Shown here in pieces: positions 34,217 to 45,333 of a DNA stretch of 64,000 nucleotides. Position 1 is the first letter of the stretch, and every line of letters begins with the position of its first letter. The translations under genes and the position numbers were made by a program. Below the pieces are notes generated by a model that was not told the origin of the DNA, ran no database searches, and saw nothing but the letters and a program-made list of their open reading frames with translations. The DNA lies in NCBI GenBank assembly GCA_018417955.1, contig JACTVC010000015.1:707862-771861 (forward strand), given 5' to 3'. Source of the DNA: Laccaria trichodermophora (Eukaryota; Basidiomycota; Agaricomycetes; Agaricales; Hydnangiaceae).

Positions 34217-35166
34217 TTCGGCTGCCTAACTGTGGATATTCGAGTTCAAAGCTGAATTGGCTTCCAGTCCTTGTCCCCGCTCTTATTTAAAGCTATCAAT
34301 GCTTCCCACGAAACAACATTCCTCGCAGAAACGCAGGGCATGCCCAGCTGGACTGACGTCGCCATCTGCAGAAAACACAAGCCACGTGCCTAACTCACCT
34401 CGCATGATGATATCATATCCGGCCCTCAGGGCTGATTCGACAAAGTCACGCTCTTCGTCGTTGACGTCGATGACGGGATTTTAAAGTATGCCGATGTCTT
34501 AAAGTTGCCAGGCTTATGCCTAATCTTTCACCAGGGGCACCAACACCTGTGACCACCGTCGTTTGCAATAAGCCGTGTAAATTATCCAACCTCTCCGGCA
34601 GTCCTTGGATTAGAGATGTGACTCGGACTTGCAGCCCCCAACGATATTTTATCCAGACGCTACATGATACGTTTACAACATCCGTCAAAAAAAAAGAATA
34701 GACTTGTGACTCGTGTTCGAGTTGATGAATGAATTGACTTCGCGCAGAGCGCCTGCACATGTTGCGGCCCTGCCCAGTAGGTCCGAAATTGCCGTTCTGG
34801 TAGGCGAGAGCTTTTTCTTTTGGCCTACTTAGCTGCGTAAGACCGCCCACTGCTCAGATAGCATGAAGTCGGTTGTTAGTCTCAATTCTCTGATCGATAT
34901 TGAGAATAGACAAGGGCGTCAGATTCTGACAGACTTTCTAGTAAAGTCGATTGTTACTACTCAGATGTACGAGCGGCCCATGTCGATCGGCCTAATCTGT
35001 TCCCGAGTTTTAGTACCATAAAATATGGATATATCATATCAAATTAAGTATGGATGACCATGAGGGGGGGATTCGACTGAATGTCATGTATAAATAAGCA
35101 TAGGTTGCCTCAAGATAGAAAGTACATAGCATGCCGGGTTCATCCTATCTTGGTATAAAAACTTCA
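34217..35166. other. Intergenic, no gene seen
   Basis: About 950 bp. Open frames on both strands around 34450-34850 lack recognisable protein character. Confidence 0.4.
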
Positions 35167-35764
35167 TCACCATGCCCCTCGTTTTGCTGCTAAGATATAG
35201 ATGACATTTTCCTTCCTGTCAGAGGGAAAGAGTAAGGCCGTGGCAAGGAGTGGGGTAAGAACAGCAACAGGTATTGTGGCAAGTACAGAAACGAGCAGTG
35301 GTTGTTTCGTCCAAATGTAGATGATTAGGCCAAGTAGGAACAGAGTCACACCCACGCCGATTATTCCAAATCCTGAAAATAAGGCATTGGCTATAATCCA
35401 GTCGTGAACGCCGGCCAGTGACCAGCGTGTCTGGCGTGGAGGAAGATTGGCTCAATTGGCCCAAGCCTTTTCCAGGACTTCGGCTTGTTCAGGCTCAAGA
35501 ACTTCAAGCCATCGTGCAGTAAGTGTCGAGAGAATTGCTCCGAATACGTCAAGGAATGTGCCAGCAAGCCAGAAGGCATTGATGACTTTTGCAGAGATGG
35601 ACGAGTTATCTGAGAGGGTTGTGGAAAGCATGGAAACTTGCAAACCAGCAAAGAATGTTGCCTGTTGAAACCAATGAGCTGCAAACCTCGGCAATCGTGT
35701 TACGAAGCACACACCAACACGCCCAAGCTTCTAAAGCCTTCAATGGTAAGTTTACGATTCTCAT
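35167..35764 (-). pseudogene. Multi-pass membrane protein, recently inactivated
   Basis: From ATG 35764 (MRIVNLPLKALEAWACWCVL) the frame reads TIAEVCSSLVSTGN. Then a one-base shift near 35653 is needed to continue into FAGLQVSMLSTTLSDNSSIS, AKVINAFWLAGTFLDVFGAI and LTARWLEVLEPEQAEVLEKA. At 35452-35454 an in-frame TGA interrupts before ANLPPRQTRWSLAGV and the last two membrane segments (VGVTLFLLGLIIYIW; LLVSVLATIPVAVLTPLLAT), ending ILAAKRGAW. Apart from these two lesions the protein matches a common agaricomycete four-helix membrane family of unknown function. The TGA sits where CGA (Arg) would fit. Confidence 0.75.
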
Positions 35765-36209
35765 GTACGGCGCGTACCATGGTGGGTGAACCATCTAGTC
35801 ATGTAGTTTTAGGATCTAGCGTCTAGTTCTGAATCTAACAGGATTGATAGTCACTTTGTCCTGCCGGTGGAGGCGACCTATTCTCCATACTAGGTGTTAC
35901 TTTCAAGTTCAGGGCCTGGGCAAGGCCTGGGGTACTTCCGTTTGAAATTAGGTTGACGCTCTGGCAAGCGTTTTCCCCCTTTCAAGTGGGTATGAAAGCC
36001 AGGAAGAGAGCGTACGTTTACCCTAGATGACAGCCTGGGGCGTAATCAATTGGGTCGTGGGTGAAGCTTGGTGAAGGTCGGCGGCTAGATTAGCACTTTG
36101 TTTGGTCACCATAAAGGGCAAATAATTATATATATGGCCACACATGCCTCATCAAGATTCAAGATCACGATCATATCGTGCAGACTACCCAAATCGGGAC
36201 AGCGACACA
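35765..36209. other. Intergenic, no gene seen
   Basis: About 440 bp upstream of the membrane-protein pseudogene. Nothing recognised. Confidence 0.4.
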
Positions 36210-36211
36210 TA

Positions 36212-36587
36212 CTGTACCGAACTGTATGGTGGCAACGGCGGACGGAGCGTTACGCGCCCCGAAGGATTTTTTTCGGCAACGGACCGGGCGTTATGCGTTA
36301 CTTTGGTCCGATAGGCAACCCCCCCGGAAATTTAGGAAGACGATGTTACAGAAGTAGATGGTCGGCTAGGCATACAATGATCCTGGCAATGCTGGGGTAT
36401 CCTACCAGATTTTACCTATATTTTAGTATCTGTAGCCCCGCAGGGACAGAAAATTTTGTAAAAATGGACTTTTTTTTTGGTCATTTTCATAGCAACACGG
36501 CCAGCGTTATGCGTTACTTTACCTGAGATAAGCAACAAAATCGGGCTAGCGTTATGCGTTACGTTGCCACCATACAGTTCGGTACAG
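36212..36587. mobile_element. TA-flanked MITE, 376 bp
   Basis: Perfect 26-bp inverted repeats starting CTGTACCGAACTGTATGGTG, flanked by TA at 36210-36211 and 36588-36589. The word gcgttatgcgttac recurs near 36290, 36506 and 36550, so subterminal repeats are present. Non-coding; Tc1/mariner-like by its TA target. Confidence 0.9.
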
Positions 36588-36631
36588 TAGGCTCACATAG
36601 GGTCATAACGCGACAGAATTGCCGACACATT

Positions 36632-37164
36632 CACCTTAAACAAGGGACGATCGGGTAGTTAAGCGAAGCCTTTGACAGATTGCGTGACAAACTAATCATT
36701 TTTGCACCTCTTATGTAATTAACACAGACTTATGGGAAAAATTTTATATTGACGGCGTGTTTGCCTATTGTGCAAAGGTGATGTCCAGATGTAAAAAAAA
36801 TGTTATTACTATTTTTAAAATGTGTCTTGAGGTACATCCACAGGACAAAAGGCTGGGAAGAATTAAAATATGTAAACATAACAAATTTCAGGAACAATTC
36901 AGTCTGTCTCTTCGGCAATAGGAAAAACTTTTATTTTTTGCAAAGCTTCGCCTAGGTAACACAGTTGTGGGCAAATTTAAACAATAAGCACATTAATTGT
37001 TTTTTCTCTGTCAGCCCCCCTTGAACAATTGGCAGACATACGATCACAATAAAAATTTTCCCATTGGTTTGTTGTAATTACATAACCGATGCAAAAATGA
37101 TTACTTTGTCATGGAATCCGTCAAGGGCTTCGCTTAACTGCCCGATCGTCCCTTGTTTAAGGTG
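36632..37164. mobile_element. 533-bp MITE, copy 1
   Basis: Terminal inverted repeats of about 45 bp start CACCTTAAACAAGGGACGAT. A 3-bp duplication ATT flanks it at 36629-36631 and 37165-37167. AT-rich and non-coding. The same family recurs in opposite orientation at 37197-37729. The 3-bp target size fits CACTA or PIF/Harbinger groups; the superfamily is undecided. Confidence 0.85.
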
Positions 37165-37196
37165 ATTGATGTGTGTCAGTGTGTTCTCCCTCTTTA

Positions 37197-37729
37197 CACC
37201 TTAAACAAGGGACGATCGGGCAGTTAAGCAAAGCCCTTGACGGATTCCGTGACAAAGTAATCATTTTTGCATCAGTTATGTAATTACAACAAACCAATGG
37301 GAAAATTTTTATTGTGACCGTATGTCTGCCAATTGTTCAAGGGGGCTAACAGAGAAAAAACAATTAATGTGCTTATTGTTTAAATTTTGCCCACAGCTGT
37401 GTTACCTAGGCAAAGCTTTGCTAAAAATAAAAATAATTCTTATTACCGAAGAGACAGACTGAATTGTTCCTGAAATTCGTTACATTTACAAATTTTAATT
37501 CTTACCAGCCTTTTGTCCCGTGGATGCATCTTAAGACACATTTTAAAAATAGTAACAATATTTTTTTTACATCTGGACATCACCTTTGCACAATAGGCAA
37601 ACACGCCGTCAACATAAAAATTTTCCCATAAGTCTGTTTTAATTACATAAGAGGTGCAAAAATGATTAATTTGTCAAACAATCTGTCAAAGGCTTCGCTT
37701 AACTACCCGATCGTCCCTTGTTTAAGGTG
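37197..37729. mobile_element. 533-bp MITE, copy 2, opposite orientation
   Basis: Exactly the same length as copy 1, with high similarity to its reverse complement along the full length. Flanked by TTA at 37194-37196 and 37730-37732. Different target duplications show that the copies inserted independently. Confidence 0.85.
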
Positions 37730-37745
37730 TTAGTGTGTCGATTTT

Positions 37746-37783
37746 ACATGTGTTCGACACATTCAGATGTGTCGAACATATGT
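37746..37783. repeat. Hairpin with 17-bp arms
   Basis: Arm acatgtgttcgacacat, loop tcag, arm atgtgtcgaacatatgt, with one mismatch. It lies 14 bp beyond the target duplication of MITE copy 2. Function unknown. Confidence 0.8.
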
Positions 37784-38903
37784 CTCCGCGTGCCTGCTCA
37801 TCCGGGCAACTTCAGTCCTTTTTTTTTCACAAGTCCTTCGAAATTCTGTACTCGAGTAAATGGCAGTAGAATATATAGTCCTTATCTACGAGAAAAACAT
37901 GTATATGGAAAGGTACGCCTACTGTATAGAAGTAGGAAGGAAGGAGGGAGGTAGGGACACCACCTCTCCCCTTCAATTACCCGCCCAAGCTGCATGGCCC
38001 CTCCCCAATACTGAGTCCTCGAGTCCTCGCACTGATGACGAACGTTGTTTGCTGGTGCTCGCGTACTGGCTCGCTTCATGGACGTGGACGTGGTGGGGGT
38101 ACTCGCGTTCGGGCTGGTGTTCGTGTTTAGTTCAAATCACGGTCGCATTCGGGCTGGCGTCCGCGTTTGGGTGGATTTCCCGTTGTGTCCGCTGATATGG
38201 GGTATGTGAGGCGGGGCTTGCAGGGAAGAGAGCGGGGGTTGGAGGATGGGGGCAGGCTGTGGAATCGTCGATAGCACTATTGGTGGTTCGTTGATCGTTG
38301 TGGGCGCCCGTGGCCATTTGTTGAAGGTGGTGGTGGGCGCCCGTGGCTGTTCGTTGTGGTGAGCACTCGTGGCCGTTCAGCGATGGTGGTGATGAGCTCC
38401 CGTGGCCGTTAGTCGATCGTGGTTGTGGGCGGTCGTCCATTCATCAATCCTGGTGGTGGGCCCTCGTCAATGGTGGTGATGCGCCCTCGTGGCCGTTCGT
38501 CAATCCTGGTGGTGAGCCCCGTGGACGTTAGTGAGCCCTTGTCGTCGTCCGTCGATCCTGGTAGTGGGTCCTCCAATCGTGGTGGCGCTCGTCGTGGGGG
38601 TTGGGAGAAGAGAGGGTAGGGACGTGTGACATCGCGTTCGTCACCTCACCCAATTGGGATGTGTTCAGCAGTTTTGCTCGACCTAGTGTCGAGGATGAGC
38701 GCTTGAGCCTTATCCCCTTTCGGGGAGTGTGCCGCTGTACGTATATCCTTGTTTGAAGCGAATGGGCGCTCTTCCGCATTACGTTCTGTCATACTTATGC
38801 CCAGTAAATGACGGGACCGAGATGTCTATGATTGGTACAGCCTTAATTTGGCTTTGATGATAATACTTCCTTTGATTTGCTTGTCCTCCTTATCACTTCC
38901 ATC
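37784..38903. other. Intergenic with minisatellite, no gene
   Basis: The only notable content is the GC-rich minisatellite listed next. The DUF4419 gene starts at 38904. Confidence 0.5.
38275..38600. repeat. Degenerate GC-rich minisatellite
   Basis: Variants of cgtggccgttcgtcaatcct and ggtggtggtgagcccccgtg recur every 25-40 bp. Several frames on both strands are open, as in the other two GC-rich minisatellites of the window. No flanking inverted repeats were recognised. Confidence 0.75.
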
Positions 38904-40238
38904 ATGCCTATAACATTCTACCCTAATGAAATACAGGCCCAACCTTTCGCTACGGCGGTAGGCCAACGTCGCTCAGGGCAAGAACTTCTCAAAGTCGCAT
39001 GTCCAAACCAATACAAGAAATTCGACGAACTTTTGCAGACCTCCTTTACTGGACAGGAAGAAATCATAGCACAGACCAACGGCTTCGTTGAAACGCTTGT
39101 TTCAGCGTATAATCAACATCTTTGCTTGATCATTCGCCCCGACGATGTGTGGGCTGCTATCCTTGTCCAATTTAACTTCTTCGTGAACGCCAATAGCGAT
39201 AAACTGCGTTCCCATTTCGTGGCCCATGAGGAGAAAAAGACCCTCGTCGTGGTTGCGGCAGGAAGTCGTTATACGGTGGACTTTGGTGAAATGTCGGTTG
39301 AAATGACTCAAAAGATACACGAAAACGTCGTGGATCCTAGCCTTCGCGACTGGATCCTTCCTACATTTTCCACAACGACCGCAAACGACACCGTCATTTT
39401 CGCTGTTCTCATGATGGCGACGATGAAGAAATACTTCAAATATGTGTTTCAACTCCGTTGTGGGTTGCCTCAGGTGACACTTGAAGGGGAAAAGTCGGAC
39501 TGGGAGGCTATTCTTAGAAGATTAGAAAAGCTAAAAGAGTACGGCCTCGAAACGACTGCGTGGTATCATCTCCTCAAGCCGGTCATTTCCAAGTTCGTCA
39601 GCGCATTCGATGACCCAAATGGAAGGGATAACCTTGATTTTTGGACGCGTGTTTGCCATCGGGATGGAGGAGGAAGTGGTCCTACCTACCTTGGGGGTTG
39701 GGTCACAGCCTTTTGCGTTTTCGACGAAGACGGAAAGTGGATCGGCCCCCGATTAAATCATAACGTACGCTTTTCAAGATGGTGAACGCGAATGTTAATT
39801 TTGACCCTTCATCGTCCCTACCAGGCTTTGCCAAAGGGCGACCCCGCATCCCTCTCCGCAGAAGACTTTTTTAATAGTTACACGAACGAAGTCCGTTTTC
39901 ACAACCAGCGCCAGGCCGCACTGGTGCTCGACGGGTCACGATACCACGTTGTCGACAGCAAGAAAATTCCGTCTGGATTTACAGAGGTGGATGTTCTCGT
40001 TGATGATAACGGCCAACTGTTCCCATCCATGATGACCGTCGGTCTCATTGGAACGCAGGTCTGTTCCAGCGGCGATCAAAAAAGGTCGGCTACTGGGGAG
40101 CGAGATACCGTCAAACCGATTGCGGGATGGTGGCTATTCGTCAAGATTTCCGATGAGAACGAGCGCGAGGAAGCGAAGAGAACAATTAAAGAGGTTAATG
40201 AAGCGGAGAGGCATTCTGGGAGGAACAGGAGGATTTAG
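38904..40238 (+). CDS. DUF4419 family protein
   Basis: Start ATG 38904 (MPITFYPNEIQAQPFATAVG). A 60-nt intron at 39765-39824 (GTACGC...CCAG) joins GPRLNHN to ALPKGDPASL. The order of conserved blocks is that of DUF4419: QTNGFVETLVSAYNQHLCLI then RPDDVWAAILVQFNFFVN, an alpha/beta middle, FKYVFQLRCGLPQVTLEGEK, SDWEAILRRLEKL, DFWTRVCHRDGGGSGPTYLG, GWVTAFCVF, and late KPIAGWWLFVKISDENE. About 425 residues, no signal peptide. Function unknown in any organism as far as I know. Confidence 0.92.
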
Positions 40239-41377
40239 GTTGATCGATAGTTTCCTTTGAGACTTCATAACAGAACTTGAGTCCGATACCACCGGTAGGA
40301 TGTCTATGGCTTGAAAGCCATATGCCATGAAATGTACCGTTTCCAATGCGATGCCTTAATTTTAAAAAAAGCCTTCCGTATCAAGCAACTCCCAATAGTT
40401 ATACCAGCTCGGATGTTGGCATGTTCGACGGGGTTTGTCAACTCGATTTGACGCGTATACGAGTGCTTCATTGACGGGCGTCTTCCCAATCGGCGAGTTC
40501 CCTGCTGGTACCCTTTCGGTGGAAGGAGTCACCATCCCGCACTGGAAAATTCAAAGAGCAAGTGATTTGTTCAAGGCGGAGGAGCCTCATACATTTTGCC
40601 TGCAAGTTCCCTTCCCGACTTGACGTTCGCCTTTACTGGGCTGGACGGCCCGTCGTGACGTCTATGGGATGGCGCCATATGGATGCTTCGGTGAGCTGAG
40701 GGCGTCAAACAAGCAAGGACCAAAGCCTGAAAAAGAAAGCGAAATCTCTGAAATTGTGACGAGCACACGCGACTCTTCATGTACTCGAGGCTGTTTACGC
40801 TCCCGGGCCTCTGCGTCGGTCTGCAATTCTTCAAAGTTGATTTTTCTGTTAGGGTTTTTGATTCGGATCGCGGTGGCTCACATTTATTCCGGTCTACGAC
40901 ATCGAAAATTTAAGACTCTTATTTTCGTAATGGAAGGCCGTTCGTGGTTTGGGTAACGCAGAGACCAAGAAGCTGAATCTCGGCGCGCCTTCCTGGTGAG
41001 CGGTGACTCCGGATTTTTGAAAAAGTTTGCTGGATAGTTACATGAGAACTCCTGTAGTTGTGAAGTGTCAGACCAAGCAATAATGGGAGTCCGTCGTCGC
41101 AGGGGATTCTGTATTCGTGAACTTGAGAAAATATTAGATGGACGAATGGAAGCAAAGTTGAAGCCCAAGATAATCGATGACGCGTTGTTGTCGCCTGTGT
41201 AGCTTTCACGCCTATGCCATCCAAACCCCCATTTGGAACTTCCTTGGGCTGCTACCACCACTACCACTTGGCCAGTCTGTGACTCTGTGGCCCTCCGGCG
41301 TGGATAGGTGAATGAATACGATCAATATGTCAGTAAAATTCTATTGTTCTATCTGATTCTTACCATGTTATCGGTAG
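40239..41377. other. Intergenic, no gene seen
   Basis: About 1.1 kb between DUF4419 and F-box genes. The 5' exon(s) of the F-box gene may lie near 41290-41330, where short open frames end in GTAAAA/GTCAGT-like donors. Confidence 0.4.
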
Positions 41378-42953
41378 TAATGAACAAGGATTCAGCTCAT
41401 CGTCTGACCCGAGTCCCGCCACCGGCTCCACGCCAACAGGGACAGTCAATGGTTATGAAATCGAGGAGGGAACCTTTGAAAACCAAACAAATGAACCAAG
41501 CGGAACAAGATCCAAAGAACTATCCAAACGGTCAAAACCCTTCAACCACCTGCCAGAAGAACTAATCAACGAGATATTCCTCCACTGCGCCTCCTCACCA
41601 ATTGAGATCTGTGGCGACCCACCCTGCACCCCATGGTCCCTCGCACAAGTAAGCCACCGCTGGCGCACAATCGCGCTATCCGAACCCAACCTCTGGACAT
41701 CCATAACAGTAGACCTAGACTGGCAACCCGCCGCACGGCTGCACCAGCGCACAGACGCATTGCTCAACTTTTTTCGAGAGTGTCTTCACCGATCGCGTGA
41801 CAGACCTTTGTATCTATCTGTCAAGGCTTTCCAGCGTATTCACCCCCTTCTTTTCCCACTTACCGACCTCTGCTTGGCTGAAGCTCATCGATGGCAGACG
41901 GTGTCGCTTCATTTTTCTTTATCCCCGTTCATGGCCAAGCTTGAGAAGAGTCGGGGACGACTTTCCTTGCTCAAGGCTCTCAGCTTGACTCACGAGTACC
42001 GCCCTGCGTTCGCAATCACCGCTTTCGTAGAATCCCCCCAACTCACCCACCTGACCCTCTGCAAACTCCATCACCCAACCAGTTCATTAAAGGTCCCCTG
42101 GAACCAAATAACACACTTTGAATCCAACCTACTTCAGTACAGACAAGGAGAATTTGACCAAATCCTAACGAACATGCCTCTCCTCGAAGAGCTTAAAGTG
42201 GTGTGCGGGATATCACTATCATCAACGACGGATCACAACGCAACCGTCGAAATTATCACCCTACCCCACCTCCGCTCATTTCATGTCTCAGGACACGAAG
42301 AAGCCCTCAACCAGATCCTCAACCTACTCCACACACCCAGCCTCAAACACTTTGATATAGAAACCATGGAAAACGGAACGCGCTTGTCGGATCTCGTCGT
42401 CTCGGCTTTTTTAGGCCTGCACCACAGATCACAATTCACGCTCGACTCTCTATCCATCGACAAACTACCCGTACAGAGTACAGTCCGGATCCTCGACCTC
42501 GTCCCGAGCATCACGCGCCTCTCCGTTCAGAGCCGAGGCGTCACGGAGCTTTTACCTACATACCTCATATTGAACCGCGACGCACCCATCACCACTGCAA
42601 GAAGGCCATTCCAGCAAGAATGGGGTTTACAGAGCAAGTTCTTCCTAGTGCCAAAATTACGGGATTTGGTCATGGAAGATCCATACACATTCGCAGACTC
42701 CCCAACCCTCGCTTCGTCCGCACACGCGTTGCTGAAGATGGTCAAGTCGCGACTAAACCCTCAAGGAGAGTCGGAGGGTCGCTTGGAATCGGTCAGCATG
42801 GTGGCCGATCTTGCCGCTGGGTTGATCGATTCTCATACGTTGGCGTTTAATGTGTTGACGGAGTTTGGGGAGGCGCAAGGGGTTAAGATGGATGTGGATG
42901 TGAGGCGGAAGGGTACCCTGCATAATGTGACGACTCTGCGTTGTGCGAATTGA
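41378..42953 (+). CDS. F-box protein with C-terminal repeat region
   Basis: One long frame preceded by an acceptor (CGGTAG at 41372-41377). After a low-complexity SSSSDPSPATGSTPTG segment, the F-box reads PFNHLPEELINEIFLHC then WSLAQVSHRWRTIALSEPNL followed by WTSITVD (about 41541-41720). The remaining 400 residues have leucine-rich blocks (QLTHLTLCKL, LPHLRSFHVSG, PSLKHFDIETM, SITRLSVQSRG) and end TLHNVTTLRCAN. F-box proteins recruit substrates to SCF ubiquitin ligases through Skp1, and this class is expanded in Agaricomycetes. The initiating Met lies in an upstream exon that could not be fixed. Confidence 0.85.
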
Positions 42954-43517
42954 TGTTCATTTGGGAAATGAAATGACGAGGGGGGGAAGCCTCTCCATGG
43001 CGATTATGTATCTCCAGAGAGGTGAAGGAGAACAGATAGCCATAAAATCATGGTGGCCACTGCACTCAACGTTCAAAGGTTCTGGTGAGACTCACGGCTG
43101 CTGGGCGCACTACCTTGAGGATGGGTTTGCGGAGAGATTGCAAAAAAAATCTTTCAGCGAGCGGTGTTGGCGAAAAACCTCTCACCGGCAGTGAGTGGCA
43201 AGCTCGATTCCGAGGTCCAAAGTGGCTCCGAAGTCTCAAAAATGCTGTCAAGACCTCAGTCAAGTTTCTTGAGGGCCGATGATGTTGTCTACTCAACGTG
43301 CCATGTCGAACCTGAGGCCTTGAGGCCTGAATATTCAATATCAATGCCAATTCGGGTTAGTACGCTGCATGTACCGTTGTACGATGACGGCGTTTCTTCA
43401 TCCTCTTGATCACGTGAGATTACAGGCTACGTCATTTTGAACTAACCGCCGGGAAGCTGAATCGGTCACCATGTATAAAAACGCCAACCCACTGGCCCTT
43501 ACTTTGAGTATCACAGT
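42954..43517. other. Intergenic, no gene seen
   Basis: About 560 bp between F-box gene and the next + strand gene. Nothing recognised. Confidence 0.4.
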
Positions 43518-44032
43518 ATGGCTACTACCCAGCGCCCTCAGCACGAACGCCCTTTCGGTGGCCCTATCACACGCACCAATTTTTTTGATGATCCAAAAAG
43601 TTTTTATCTTTCGTGGCTACTACGATTTAGTATATGGCATCGAAGGATCAAGGCTTGTGAGTTCCACGTCCTGCCAGTGTTTTACAGAGTATCACCGTTA
43701 ACGTTTGTGACTGGAAGGTGTGGCATATGCTACCAAATATACTCATTGATGTTCTTGAGGACGAGGGGGCCGCAGAGTTCATGGGTGCCCTTCTCAAACA
43801 ACACGAGGCAGAACAGCGCCTTCGTCGCGGGGAGTTTCCGGGTGCAGAACCGTCGAAAGTCATTCAAGAGGAGGTCATCAGGCTTATGCTAACCAGGGCT
43901 GAGATTGAAATCGAGGTTTTAAAGCGAGTATTGAACTGGAATGCTGTCAAGGAACAATGTGTTGTAAACTGCCAATTACAAATAGATGTAGCAGTATGGA
44001 TTCCAGAAAATGACGGAGTAGGGGTGGATTAG
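43518..44032 (+). CDS. Small conserved uncharacterised protein (paralogue of 33770-34216)
   Basis: ATG 43518 gives MATTQRPQHERPFGGPITRT and FFDDPKSFYLSWLLRF. A second exon beginning near 43718 reads WHMLPNILIDVLEDEGAAEF, MGALLKQHEAEQRLRRGEFP and AEIEIEVLKRVLNW. The exon pair and the charged helical C-terminus match the gene at 33770. The intron is about 50 nt between 43630 and 43717, but the best donor (GTGAGT at 43656) gives the wrong phase with the only good acceptor (43717), so the splice is unresolved or the gene is damaged. Confidence 0.65.
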
Positions 44033-44087
44033 CAATTAAGGGAGTGGAGGAGTGGTGATAATGCATTCTTCGCCTACGTACTTGGTC

Positions 44088-45208
44088 TTAAACCTTCCCC
44101 GCACCCCTACACGCAGCCCCGTTCGGACTGGGTGCCCTCCCCCCACCCAAGCCAAGCAGCTTGCCCATGCTCGCCCTCAGGGATTCATACACGGCCACAT
44201 GAGGCGCAGGGCAGATCGAGTTGATGACGTGTTTATGTATGAGGCCCGTTGATGGCGAAAAAGTGTACGTTGATTCCCTGTCCGCCTATATCAGAACTCG
44301 GTCATCAAAGATGTAAAAGAGACGTACACCATCCATTCCCCAGGCTTCCCACTGACCCTTGCAATCCCCGTGACGTTCTGCCGCACGAGAAGACTCTTCT
44401 CCCTACCCTTCTTCTTCGTTGTCCCCATCTCGGCTGACCCTCCCGGTGATTTCGTCGTCGTTGGTGATGAGGGTGTATTCACAGCGACTTTTGTCAACGT
44501 GACCGAAAGATCAGAGTACAGCGCGTTCATCGTATGTCGCACGAACCCCGAACAGGCGAGGTACAGCTGAAGGCCTGCGGAACAAGCACATTAATTAGTA
44601 TCATTTGAAAGCAAAAGCGGGCAGGACATTACCTTCTACATGGAGCACCTTGGGGAATGGAGCTGGGAGCGGGACGGGGGGTGTATACGACGATTGAACG
44701 AATGGGCTGTATATGGACTCTGCGTCGTCGTCGAAGGGGAGGTAATCGAGGGGATTGGCGCTGGCGATCGGGATGCTGGTGGATGGGGGTACCGGCGCCC
44801 CCGTCCTTTTGTCGATGGAGGTGATGAGCCCCGTGGCGAAGAAGTCGGGTAATGTTTGTTGTAAGACGTAAATAGCGCGTCCTGTCGTCGATTAGTATGA
44901 TTGTAAAATTGCGGGAACGGAAACGGACCTGTGCGAAGCTCCCAGTCTTGGTCCGGTATTTCGGAGGGGGTTTTTGGGTCTGAATCCGGGATGGAATCTG
45001 GTGGCCTGCTGGAGCGTAAACCAAGATCTGAGAAGCCGGAACGGTCGCGCGAGGCGAGGTCGGCGTTGAAGTTGGGAGATGTCAGGTTCAGATGGTCATG
45101 TGTGAGAGATGGTTGTGAGACCAGTCGCCGTGGTTGACGGCGAGCAAGAATGAAAATAGCACGTTGGGTTACAAGCTTGCGGGACGATGAAGACGCACAT
45201 GCGAGCAT
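44088..45208 (-). CDS. Conserved uncharacterised protein, probably mitochondrial, DUF2358-like
   Basis: Four exons with introns 44882-44928, 44575-44632 and 44286-44329, all phase-consistent. From ATG 45208 the N-terminus MLACASSSSRKLVTQRAIFI is basic and Ser-rich, like a mitochondrial presequence. Conserved core: PPDSIPDSDPKTPSEIPDQD then WELRT, RAIYVLQQTLPDFFATGLIT, ESIYSPFVQSSYTPPVPL, GLQLYLACSGFVRHTMNALY, and late ESTYTFSPSTGLIHKHVINS followed by ICPAPHVAVYE. The pattern (paired helix, then a strand-rich half) fits the NTF2-like/DUF2358 group found in fungi and plants. The assignment is inferred from pattern. The stop is at 44088-44090, 55 bp from the convergent + strand gene. Confidence 0.85.
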
Positions 45209-45333
45209 GGCCGCCGAATTGGAAGACGTGTAGGGCAACGAGGAACATTGTTAGGTTTAGACCTGACAACCAAACAAAGACGAACCGACGACGAGAGCGA
45301 TGGTGAATCGATTGGCAGCGCCTCAAACAAGCC

